A stretch of 64,000 nt of DNA, from assembly GCA_020080175.1 (NCBI GenBank), contig JAGHQL010000006.1, forward strand, positions 124,001-188,000, read 5' to 3'. The translations under genes and the position numbers were made by a program. Positions 1 through 10,886 of this stretch are shown here, one piece after another (positions within the stretch are counted from its first letter, which is position 1; the number at the start of each line of letters is the position of its first letter). Origin of the DNA: Glutinoglossum americanum (lineage: Eukaryota > Ascomycota > Geoglossomycetes > Geoglossales > Geoglossaceae). The notes under the pieces were generated by a model. It saw only the letters and a program-made list of their open reading frames with translations, ran no database searches and had not been told where the DNA came from.

Positions 1-2779
1 TGATGGGGGTTTAGGATTTGGGATGTGTTTCAATTATATATACCTACATTCGCGTTGTATATTTTGATGGCGATGTCTCCTACACAACACGGCATGGCTA
101 TTGCGGGTTCCTGCATTTTGACTCTAGCTTTGTGAGGTGTTCTGTTTTCAGAGAGTCAGGTTTGTTCATTCTAATGTCACCAGTGAGTTGCTTGATCGTG
201 TGGGACAAGTGCTTGCGCTTGTAACTACCAATTGCAGCTGTCATGCACGATAAAAACTGTCACTGGCATCAGGAGCAGCACTTAATAGGGTGTAGCACGA
301 TTTGAGTTAAGCAATATTGCTGTGTTGGCGGGGTAATGAACAATGGAGCGTGATTACTAACGAAGGGTGGGGACTTAGTTGAGTAGTGTGTCTATGGCAT
401 TGGAAACACGCGTGGGGGTCCTTACCCCGGTCACCTTACCTCAGCCAGCTTTCCACACCCGATATCCTCCCGGCGTTATAGAATGCTATAAAATCTAGGA
501 GTGACCGCAAACTCTGATTAAATCGAACCAGAATACTCCCTCTCATATCAAAGTGGATAAGCTTCTTACCGTTCACCAATAGTGCATATTCAAAAACACC
601 CTGGTATCTAACTAACCCCCTGGGGGCCGTTTAGGCGATAGCCCCCACCGCCCCACTGCCCCAGCCCTAGCTCTAGCGCGACCTATCTAACGCCTGCCAT
701 AGGGCTCGCAACGGGCCGGTTTCAAGAATTCGTGTTGGATCGTGAGGTCTCGACGGAGTTTTACCATCAGGATGTAACGCTAACTGGTGGCTGACTAGAG
801 CTTAGCTGACGTTTATCGAGACTAACTGGTTAAGGCAACACCCAACCCAACCACATGACTCCGACAATCCTATGATGAGAACACAGCTGCCTTGCGTTAG
901 GGCCGTTTTTTGTTGAAACAACGGGATGACATCACAATGCCCGGATCCAGAACCTAGAGAACTCGTTCATCATCGGGAGGATCAACAACCCTATCTCGGA
1001 CATTGGTGTGTTCTTTGTTTCGTGATATTCTATGGTTACTTCAGATGCACGTACACACTTACTTCTAATGATGTATGTTCGTTCGTTCGTTCGTCCGTTC
1101 GTTCGTTCGGTCATTCATTTTCGCTTAGATTGATTGAGTGAGGAACGAGAGCGATGGGGGATTTGCCCTGTTCGCTTTTGAGAGATTTGACAAAAAACTG
1201 ACTCAAAATTTCGGCTTCTTTCGGCATAGCGTCTGCCGCACATCTCGTGACGGGCTGCCGCTGACTAACACGGCGTAGTCTTGTGTCCTAAAGGCACCAC
1301 CATAATGTTCTTCTCTTTTGTTTTGTATAACAGCCAACAAGTCTTCTTTGATTTTGGTTTTTAAATGCTCTATATCTTGGTATAAAAGAAAATATTTTGC
1401 TCTTTGCTACGGCGTATACTGAGTAACTAAGGCAGGTGATCCCTGCTGGCGGAATCAGTCGGCCTTTTCTCTGATAGATTTGACGAAAAAGTGACACAAA
1501 ATTTCGCGCCATTCACCACCACCGAGTGACGACCACCGGCGGCGCGTGGACCCCTGGTATCATTGGAAAACAACGCCCATGCTGATTTCTCGCTATGCGG
1601 AATTCTTTTATAATAAAATGGAATACTGTAGAGGGGCTGAAACCCACAAACAGCCCTTATATTCTTGGAGGTGCTGACAGATGTCTCAGCTGGCGATGCC
1701 CGATGTATCGAGCCCGAAACAGAACCAATTGATGGGATCGCCTACATAGGGTCTAGAACGATGGATTAGAACCCTCTTGCCAACAAGCAGGTTCGGAGCT
1801 GAGATGGGTGCCAAGGCCCGAGCCTGGCCCCTATCGGCTATGCTTAGCTCTGCAGGACGATTGGCTCCCTTATTGAAGCCGCTGAGCAGCTGTTCTTAGA
1901 GCATCGAGTAAACCCCCTGAATACAGATGGACGCGATATTGCCCGGGTCCTGATTCTTGTGAATTGGGGCCCCGGAAGCTCTTTTTTGTGAGGTATAGGT
2001 ATGCTGCGTATTAATTGCCGGAGGCTTAGCTAAAAGTTCTTTTGGAGAAAACGCTATGCCTCGCTAAGTATGACAGTTTCTAGATCTAACTGCCGCTTTT
2101 GTAATGTCGGCGGGGCTACTGTCGCCTCACACACGGCTCTAGTGCATCAAAGTTCGATATTTGAGCTGATTGGCTAAGTCAGATGCCCGGAGGAGATGAA
2201 CCACAGCCATCGTGTGCGTTGTGGCGCGATCCTCTTCGCTGGTGAAGCCTTGTGCCCCGCCATGCTTTCCTTCATTCACGATCGTAGATTCCGAGTTAGA
2301 GACTAACTACAAACTCGGTTGGCCGGTCCCACAGTACAGTCGAAGCGTATATCCGGAGCACAGGCCCCTTGCCGCGAAAACCAATCCATGTCGTTCAAAC
2401 GCATATGGGGCCTCTGGGAGGTCCTACGGACAGCCGCGATCAGAGCAGTCCCCCGAGGTTGTTACAGATACGTGTATATCCTCACCCCTGCTCCTTACAA
2501 TCACTACTTTGTTAGGACAAGGTAGTTTAGCTAGACTCTTTTTATATCTAGGACTCTAGAGGAAGCGCAAGCATCATATTCCACAGCTCATTGCGCCCGG
2601 CAACACGGAGACTATGGCGACACTCGCGCGGGATCATGGCTACTTGCTCAAGGGTGGAGACGTGTATAAGATCTTTCTGACAGAGATCACGGTGGCTAAC
2701 CTACCGTTCCTAAATTGTATGCCAGCAAATGATAGGGAGGATGTTCTGGCGTATTGATCTCCAATCAACTCACTTAAAC
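1..2779. other. Gene-poor left flank
   Basis: I see no supportable gene here. Reading frames are short, lack conserved motifs and do not join through plausible introns. A frame around 2,580-2,757 is open but matches nothing I know. The only clear structure is a tetranucleotide microsatellite near 1.08 kb. The stretch looks like old, decayed intergenic DNA. Confidence 0.5.
1077..1110. repeat. (TTCG)n microsatellite
   Basis: About seven and a half imperfect copies of the tetramer TTCG, with one C substitution in the middle. It lies in non-coding DNA. Confidence 0.85.
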
Positions 2780-3720
2780 GCCGTCAGGGCGCCGTCCCCA
2801 TCACCGATACCACAAACAATGGCTCAGCAACAACAACAATGGTTTCTTCGGCAGCTAGCAATGTAGCGACTACTCCCTTAAAAAAGGGCGCTAAAATCGG
2901 CATTGGACTTACTATCCCTCTCTTGTGATCTTGGCAGTGGGGATTGCTACTTGGCTCCGGCTCAACCGATGACGCGAACGTAGGCCGTCGTATCGTGGTG
3001 ACAGACCAACAGTCGAAATGAGCCCCCCCATCGCCGAGTCGATGGCTAAAGAAGTTACGGAGTCGCATCAACGGACCAGTTTACTAGAAATGGCTGGCGA
3101 TATACTCGGTATTAAAGATTACGTGTATAGTAGACGTTCTATAAGCATTGCTTCAATTGATTATTGACTGAGTAATTACAAAGGAGCGTCGAGAGAAATT
3201 CTTGTTGGGCGCTGAGGCGCCAAGCCGACCAAATAGGGGCTAGCTAAAATTGGCGTGCCCCTATTCCACGCCAGCGGGAACCCATTGGTTCGCGCCACGA
3301 TTTCGACACTCGGAGCCGGGGCTCCCGCCATATCTGTTTCCGACAGGCTCAGCTCATCACGCACAGGAGAGCAAGCTCCAGGATACTTCGTGAGTGGGGA
3401 TAGACAACGCTCCTACGCCACCGCATCGGATTCCCCCCCTTTAACGTGGGAACCCCCGAACTCCCTTGGGCATCCTCGCCAGTGCAGAACCCACAAGCTC
3501 AACCTCTACGCCAAGCCTTGGACGGGGCAATTCGCCCCGAGGCGGCGGGCCCTACCCAGACAATCGTGCAGAGGCCTGTGAATCTGGTCGAGGGTGCAAC
3601 CAAGACTTCCTGGATACCCGCGAACAACGAATTCGAGAATCGGAGAAGTAGGAAGTAGTGCGCCACCTAGCGCGGCTAAGCGAGATCCATAGGCTTGAAG
3701 CAGAGCAAAAAGAGATCCAG
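2780..3720 (+). pseudogene. Decayed single-pass membrane protein
   Basis: Across two frames the plus strand reads a Thr/Ser-rich stretch (2,800-2,870), then LKKGAKIGIGL and a hydrophobic helix ending in a basic stop-transfer stretch (about 2,880-2,975), then a polar tail to about 3,165. A separate frame at 3,655-3,725 ends with a charged helix (RLEAEQKEIQR). This order, S/T-rich ectodomain, GAxxGIG-type helix and charged cytosolic tail, is common in fungal cell-surface proteins of WSC or mucin-like type. The frame changes inside the helix, so it is probably a host-gene remnant. No signal peptide or extracellular domain could be found upstream. Linking the two parts is inference. Confidence 0.3.
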
Positions 3721-3725
3721 AGGTA

Positions 3726-4414
3726 GTCGGCTGGCCCTCGCAGATAGGGCCTGTCCTGTTTTGAATGTAGTTTCCGCCAGTGTAGCCAAGGTAGATACGT
3801 TATATCTCGGATTTAATTGGGATTTTGGTGTGGCTAAGCGTATGTCCTGTCATGGTGGCTGGCGTCTTGCCCTGCTCTAATATTAAGAGACCTGTAGTTG
3901 ACCACTCGGCTTGCAAGTAACTCCCGTGGTAATATCAATCAACTAGCGGATTAATTATATAGATAATAGGAAGTTTAAATTGGCCAATGAAACTAGAACA
4001 GCTCGCAAGCACTGGGAGCTACTATTCAAATGGCGGGGGAGGGGTTGCCTATGACGCCGCTCGGGCCGTCTAGACTTATTCAGTCGCTTCGCTATCCGTT
4101 CCGATATCCCCCATAATGTCATCCTACATCTTAGTAGCTGTTAGAGGTTATGCTCGATATGCGGAAATGGTAGCTTAGAATTATATAGACTATATAAACA
4201 ACGGGTAGGGGTCAATTGATCAAATTGCTCGCAACTACCTAAATGCTAGCTACGCCACATGAAGCTATATAAGTAGTTGGCTGCCCTGCAGCCCTGCTTA
4301 TATTAATCGTACCATAGCAGCTGAGACGGCACCGCCACTCAACTACCAAGGGGCACCTCCTCAACTCAACAGGGGTGCCGCGAGGTGGTGCCTGAGCATT
4401 CCGTAATACTAGCC
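3726..4414. other. Intergenic, no gene seen
   Basis: No coding signal. Positions 4,352-4,392 can form an imperfect hairpin (GGCACCTCC pairing with a later GAGGTGGTGCC), possibly a remnant of a DNA element or chance. Confidence 0.4.
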
Positions 4415-6690
4415 CTAAGGGATACTAGATGAGAGATCTCTCTGGACTCTTTGCAGAGGCCGCGAGAAGCCAAACCGAAATCGAGGTACGCGAGACATTC
4501 TCTGCAGCACTGTCGTCTCCATTCTCAGTACTGTCTCCCGATACAGCGTCTGTGTAGTCCAGTCGTAAGAACACATGACCGCACGTTGCATACCGCCTTC
4601 ACTGCCGCAAAGTAGCACCGCCACTGGCGGCCTCACCGCCTCGAACATCGTAACAGTCATTGTGTAAGTGTCTACGAGTGTGAACACCTTCAAGTCTCCA
4701 TATCGGCCTCTACTTGCTGCCGCCACCTTACTACGGACTTCATCGTTAACTATAGGGTCGATCCCAACACACTCGCCGAACCCATTCCGCACATGCTGCG
4801 AGATTGGGCTCCCTGAAGGACTCCACTTCAGCCGACCCAAATATGCACCAAAGATGCGGGATTCGATTGTCGCGAGATCGAGGTGGCCCTCGAAGCCAAA
4901 GAACCAGGCTTGTGTGTTCCATAATTTGCCATTGTAAGTGACTCGGACTAAATACGGGGAAGCGAGGAGGATGGGCAGAGCAAGGAGAAGAGGACCATGG
5001 CCATGGTCCTAAGCTTGAGTGCCTCAAAAGTCCCACCCATTAAAACAAGGAAAGGAGATCCGTGAAGGAGCAGGCGCCCGATTGTCCTCTTCCACGTCCC
5101 ACGCCTTGCGGATCTAACTAGAGCAAAAGACTTCCACCGGATAGCGGCACCGAAGGCTCCGTCTAGAATGACAGTTTCGTCGTCTCCTGTCTCCGTGCCG
5201 CTGGCGCCTCCTCCAGTATTGTCAGTGCCTATCCCCGCAACCTGGCATGACGGGTAAATATCCCATAAGTCCGTATCCTAGGCGTCGTCCATAGACAGCC
5301 ACGGAGAATTCCGATCCTTGGGCAAAGTGCATATCAACCGCTCAAGCAGCATGTCGCTGTCGTTAGCCAGGGACAGTCTAGCGAATGCTCGGAATGCCGT
5401 GTCAGTAATGTCGACTGTGGGCCTCTGTCTCAAGAGACCCATCAGCGCATAGGACACGTCTCCAGGGAAGTACTGGTCTTTGGGTGTGTGACGGTCCTTC
5501 AAGCAACGTAACGCGATAGAGACCAGCTCTAGGCGGCTGAGATCAAGGTTGTTGATGTAATGGTCGACCAACTGCCGGGAGATGAGCGGGTCGTCCCAGG
5601 CGACAGCCGCAAAATGTTTCTTCGAGATCTCCCAAGGATCTCCAGCTTGTCCATGGGTATAGACTTTGATTAGGTGCTCATGTGGGCTGAGCAAGGCTTC
5701 GGACAGCGTCCACATTCGTTGCCCCCATACCCTTAGCATATCGCTAGTCGACTGTGGTTCGTGATTCGACCTCGTGTGGCCGACGACGATAACCAATGAA
5801 TGGGCCCCGCGTACTCATCGCTTATGCGGTAAACGTCCTGAGCTAGTTCATCTCTATCAGGCATGCAGCTACCTGCAACCCAGAAAGCAGGCACCCCGGC
5901 TGCTCTAGCTGCTGTCTCAGCGATTAGGTGAAGATTAGTCATGTCCTCGTCTGACTCGTTGTCGAATTGCTTTTGAGTATACCCTATGAAGACATAAGGG
6001 GTGCTGGCTGTCATTTCATTGACTTCTGCCGGGACAAACCCGGAAGACGCGGTCAGGAAATTCAAATATCTCGGCCCCAGCACACGCTCAGATATCCTGT
6101 TGGGAATCCGAGTCGAACCTGTGCCTTCGTAAGGGTTTCTTGTGATTTTGGGATAACCCCAATACCTATAAGGGAACGGATCGTACCATCCGCCATTCTT
6201 GAGGTGGCCCTCGGCCCCGACGGCGCTGAATGGTAGCTACGTGGAGTTATTATAAGTAGCCGTAGCAGGATGGCCCAGCCGTGGTTCGACTTACCACAAA
6301 TAAAAGGGCACAACACGCAGGGATCCACTTTGCGAGTATAACGCCCCAGTCCGACCCACTCCGTTCGGCCGGTTCGGTAGATCCATTGCTGAACGGGAAG
6401 TTGGCAAAGCGAATGAACATTGGGTTGATATTTCGGACGAATGTGCGTCTCCAAGTCGAGTTCCGTTCGCCTTCATAGATGTCGTCCGTGCACTGCACCA
6501 AAAGTTCGGACAGACGCCCGTCGAAAGGGCTCGGATATCTGTCATCATATAGACCTTGCCAGGGCCTTTGCATGGCGTCTCTATGGCGGTGTTGCACCGC
6601 TGAAATATACGTAACTCCAGGAGTTTGGCAAGATTTTGAGAACTCCAATCTAAGCCCGGAATACGAGCTGAACAGGTTTCTGTACCCATG
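4415..6690 (-). pseudogene. Broken HET-like protein gene
   Basis: Read right to left, the minus strand carries consecutive pieces of one large fungal protein in changing frames. Recognisable pieces are YVFIGYTQKQF (about 6,000), AARAAGVPAFWVAGSCMP and DVYRISD (about 5,850-5,910), an IVVGH core with RMWTLSEALLSP (about 5,700-5,790), then FPGDVSYALMGLLRQRPTVD and LANDSDMLLERL (about 5,310-5,480). A DLWDIYPSCQVAGIG stretch and a C-terminal region to 4,430 follow. These motifs match, from memory, a family of fungal proteins related to heterokaryon-incompatibility (HET) proteins. At least three interruptions cannot be removed with GT..AG introns, including a TAG where the family has Trp (about 5,280) and small indels near 5,790 and 4,960. 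I judge it a decayed host gene. Its N-terminal limit is uncertain. Confidence 0.6.
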
Positions 6691-8717
6691 CTGGTGGGCC
6701 CGATCTTGCAGCTGCTTAAGAGAAGTCAGATATTATTATAATTACAGCAAGTTAAGAGGTGATCCTATTATCTCATTACGAACATCATCTCGTCCAGGCA
6801 CTGTCTCTGTAATCCCGACAACTCTAGACACGGGACGCCCCTAAAAACTTGTCACCATAACAGCCGCAAGTTACCGCCAAGACTTCCTACCTGTTGGACC
6901 GGAGACTATGTGTTGTGGTTGGGACGCCGATCAACTTCCGGTGTTAACAAATCGGCGTGGCCTAAGTTGCGTGGCCCCTATTCACTAACACGGGGTTACC
7001 GGTGGTCTTAACACTCGGAACATATGAAGTCCCCCGAATTCCAATGTACTTAGCTTGCTAGATTTTTACATACACTACACACACTGCGCACAGTAGCTAA
7101 TTGAATCAATTCTAATACACATAAACGTTCAATAGAACCCCCCATCCACGGCTATAGGGTTGCCCCTAAGACCCAGTACCAAGGCTAAAGGTCTGAGCGG
7201 AGGTGCGGTTACAGAGATATATCCTAACCGACGATGCCTTACATAAAAAGCGCCGGTTCTCCGTCAAGTAAAGGTGCTCGCCGGCAAAGCGAACCACCGG
7301 CAACCGAACCATTTACTTACACCCAACCCGACCGTGCAATATCCCCCGACGTAGCTACCGTGGCCTATATTAAATTAAATGGGTAAAGAGTCAAGGTTCT
7401 TGCGATTGAGACTCCAGAGGCTGGCCAATTAGTCTCAATTAGAGGTTCTGCAACCTTGCAGGGTGCTCCCTATGCTACAGCCAACCATCGACGAAATGGA
7501 CGGAAAATCGAGCGGGAGGCAAATACGCACCGCCAGACATGCACTCTAGCAGAAGAACAAGCGATAATTGGATGGATTTAGCGATGGTCAGCTCAGGGTC
7601 TCCTATCCGTCATGATATACTACGATCCATCACAGAGTTCTTGATCCGTCATCGCGAAGAGCCTCACCGAGACACCATCTCTACCCACCTTCTAGGCAAA
7701 AACTGGACAATACGATTTACTAAATGTCATATATGCTTGCAATCAATTACTGTTAAGCCTCGGGACCACCCTAGAACGGTCGCTTGCACACCAGAGAACC
7801 TTGGTAGATGGTTAGGCGCAGTACTAGGCAACACCATGCCTCAACACCATCTTCTAGTGGCAAGGATAACCCTAGCAACATCTATGGTTATCCAGATAGC
7901 GACAGCAACTCTTGTGTCATTGTGGTCGCTACAAAATAGGCACCCGGGTGGAAGTGGTTCAATGGTTCAGTCGCCGGTATAGCGGTGAGCCAACGCCAAG
8001 AGCCAAGACAATCCGAACTAGCCAAACATACAAGTGGAATCAACGAGGCTGTCGATCTAAACGGAAATCGCGCTTTTTCAACAGCCTCAACCCACTCCCA
8101 GTCTAGGTCTGGGCCATCTCGTTTATGCAAGTATGCTAGCACAGTACCACCTCGCTGCGTCTGTCTCTTGCGGAGTTCGCCTAAGAATCTGACTGCGTGC
8201 CCCTCATGTCGAAGCGATCGCTGTTCAGCACCCGTTAAGGCTGTCATGTCTACTATGTACGATGACGAATACCACTTCGGCCAGTTTGAGGATGAAGGCG
8301 ACACTAACGTTAAATATATGGACTGGCCACCAGGTAGTTAAGTGTCGTAAAACAACTCACAGCCTCTTCCTGACATTAACCTCCCAGATTCAACCCGGGA
8401 CACACTCCAGCAATGCAGGGGGCAAGATTTGATCAATCAACAATACCCTGAGATGCGCGTAATGTATATGATTGGTCACGTTTTATCCCTTGGCTCTCTC
8501 CCCTGTTGTCTTCTTCCCACCCTTTCCTTCCCCCATCGGTTATTGGGGGGAGGCAGCGGCTGGAATATCCGCTCGCGTAGCAGCAGCTTCGCCCCGCTCG
8601 ACTTGCCACACCACCCAGGTCTGAAGCCCATTCTTCGTCACTTCGCCATCCCTGCGGATTTTCTAGCTGAGAGGCTCTTTTCAGTAACGGATTCCTTCGG
8701 CTCCCGCACCCTCGACG
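6691..8717. other. Gene-poor stretch with unassigned frames
   Basis: Mostly non-coding. A minus-strand frame at 7,888-8,304 has a plausible protein-like stretch (DLDWEWVEAVEKARFPF) but no recognisable family, and a plus-strand frame overlaps it. Neither is supported well enough to call a gene. Upstream exons of the CorA-like gene could also lie here unseen. Confidence 0.4.
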
Positions 8718-9993
8718 ATGGTTGTAATTGTATGTACCCACCTATCCTCAGATGCCTCTCGTGATATAGTGGAGCTGACGCCGTCAGCATCTTGGTTCCA
8801 CTACCTATACAAGGTCGTCAATATAACCTCCGATTCGCCCCCAGAGATTACCGATTTCCACCCAGCAAACGTGAGCCGCCTGTCTCAAGATAATTGGGCC
8901 TGGGCAAAAGGGGCATTTTTCTGAAATGGGGTGGCCCACTTAATGTTCCCCCAAACATAGGTCAACCAAGGGACCCCTGCGTGACATTGATTTGCTTTGG
9001 GGCATCCGGGGCCTTAGAGGAACGTTTCAAAGCGCTTGCGTCGTATCCGAACTGGAGGCAAGCACTCAAGAATCCCTACGATTTGTTTGTGGTTATTCTA
9101 GACCACCTATTCCGAGAGATGTCCCAGCAAACATGGAACCTTGGAGAGGTATTCCGTGACATCGAGTTGGTGCGTCAAGCCTCCATCCAGTCGGTCGTTT
9201 CTAGCCGGCGTTAGCCAATTCAACGGAATTATGTAGAAAACCTTGATGCGCGCGCGAGACGCTACAGACACATCACCCTACGATTTCGTTGGCTTGCACA
9301 TCATAGCCAAGCACTGCATCTACTTGATAGAATCATTCAATGCCCTCATTCGGACCCTCGGGCGGATGCGGGCAGACCACAAGAGACTCTTTCGTAAGGC
9401 TGTGGCTACCCAGACAATGCTAGAATACAGGACAGGGCTGTTTCACTCAGCGAAGCTACGGCTGGTGAGCATGGATTCAAGGACGAAGAACATCATTGCC
9501 CTGGTACGTTATCGCTCTCAGCAGTGATTTGTCATACTAGAGGATTTAGGGACTTACTAGGATAAACACTCCCATGTAGGCATTTAACCTAGTCACTCAA
9601 CAGGACAGCAGAGTGATGCAGAAAGACAGCGACTCAATGAACACAATTGCGGTCCTGACTATGGTTTTCCTACCCGCTTCAACTATCGCCGTAGGTTACC
9701 CTCCTGATCCACTCTCCTTTGTTGCCGGCTAAGTTAATTTCCACTCTCCTTCCTCTTAACCGATCCAGACCATTTTCGGCAGTCAATTCTTCAACCTCGA
9801 CTCCAGCCACGACCCACCGACCTTCATTGTGTCGACGCAATTCTGGATATTTTGGGTCGTCACTCTCCCAGTGACTGTAACCGCCTTGTCGACATGGTGG
9901 ATGCTCCACCAAAGAAGAGTGGGACGTAACTCACCGTGGAAGGTTGGTAAGGCACAGCTCGTGTGGGGTTTAGGTCGGCTTATGGGTAGGTAA
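8718..9993 (+). CDS. CorA-like membrane protein, one T-run frameshift
   Basis: This resembles the large fungal family distantly related to CorA Mg2+ transporters. Three canonical introns (9,194-9,236; 9,504-9,579; 9,691-9,768) join four exons in phase and give about 359 residues. The core reads NIIALAFNLVTQQDSRVM, then SMNTIAVLTMVFLP as the first membrane helix, then a loop and FWIFWVVTLPVTVTAL as the second, followed by a basic tail. This two-helix C-terminus after a helical soluble domain is the CorA layout. The GMN ion-selectivity motif of true CorA is not seen, so transport is not shown. One base appears missing in the T5 run at 8,916-8,920, where the frame changes inside AFF-LKWGG. The start is the first ATG in frame; family members are often longer, so more 5' exons are possible. 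Confidence 0.65.
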
Positions 9994-10565
9994 TTTCAGC
10001 CCAGCCGCTCACCAGATCCTCGTGGTGAGCACTGCCAGAAGAACATCCCCCATAACGGCCAAGCAGCCGTATTATGTATCGCCTATCTATGCTGGGTGGA
10101 AGAGTCCCTCACCAAGTTAGTTTTTCTATAGCTTATGAAGAATAAGGTATGTTTAAGCGGTTAGAAACTATACAAATTAGTTGCTTTACTGCCTATGGGC
10201 GATGGCGGATTGGAGGTTCAAAATTGGCGAAGCCCTAGTCACCTAGGAAGATATTGAGGTAAGATGTTCAAACCAGCACGGGAAATCCAAGTCATATTTG
10301 ATACTCCGACTAGCGACGGCATATCTGAGCGCGCTGTGGTCCTACCAGCTAAAGGTCGGACCCAGAAATCGAGAGCACGAGTACAAAGCTAAGAAAAACA
10401 CCCTATCCCCCCATGCTGCACCCATAGCAATGGCCAACCTGCGTTCAGGTTCAGCAAGGCTTAGCTCAACCAGCGGCCCTCCAAGCACCCGAGCCTGTTC
10501 AACAATAGTTAGCCATCCAATTCCCTCCCTCCCGCAGGGCTAGCCACATAAAGAAACAAGCCTAC
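9994..10565. other. Intergenic, no gene seen
   Basis: Lies between the 3' ends of the convergent CorA-like gene and the secreted-protein gene. No coding or repeat signal noticed. Confidence 0.5.
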
Positions 10566-10886
10566 CTAATCATGATCCACAATATAGCTCCTAACATACC
10601 TATCCGGAACCAAATCGCTACTGCCTTCCCGATTCGAATCCCAAACTTGGTTGTCGCAGCCAGTGTTCCCGTAGAGACGGACTCTGTTGGGGTCTGGCCA
10701 CCAGTCAGTCTTGGGGTTGAAGTAGTAGTCCATGGCCATGGAATCAATGGTCCTCAAGTCAACGCAACCGCTGCTACTGGTTCCGTGCATATCGAGGTGC
10801 TGACCGTTTACGTAGTGGATGGTCAGGGTCCACGCGCTAGCAGCGGAGGCTAAGGTGAGAGCAGTGAAGACCCCAGCGAGCTTCAT
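10566..10886 (-). CDS. Small secreted protein
   Basis: A 106-residue protein starting MKLAGVFTALTLASAASA, a clear signal peptide with cleavage likely after ASA. The mature part of about 88 residues contains TLTIHYVNGQ, two cysteines (SGCVDL and TGCDNQ) that could form one disulfide, and an aromatic, acidic middle (FNPKTDWWPDPNRV). The gene is intron-free and complete. It looks like one of the small secreted proteins typical of filamentous fungi, possibly effector-like. I know of no function. A homologous family with the NPKTDWWPDP pattern seems familiar from other ascomycetes, but that is unverified. Confidence 0.75.
   Translation of the reverse strand: MKLAGVFTALTLASAASAWTLTIHYVNGQHLDMHGTSSSGCVDLRTIDSMAMDYYFNPKTDWWPDPNRVRLYGNTGCDNQVWDSNREGSSDLVPDRYVRSYIVDHD

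Noticed and set aside
4352-4392. Hairpin as a terminal inverted repeat of a transposon
   Set aside because: Imperfect, short, no partner, no target-site duplication and no transposase nearby.
6095-6125. tRNA-like B-box (GGTTCGACTC)
   Set aside because: No matching A-box or cloverleaf; it lies within the HET-like remnant.
7888-8304. Minus-strand frame with DLDWEWVEAVEKARF
   Set aside because: Protein-like in part but no family recognised, no clear start and competing frames; left unassigned.
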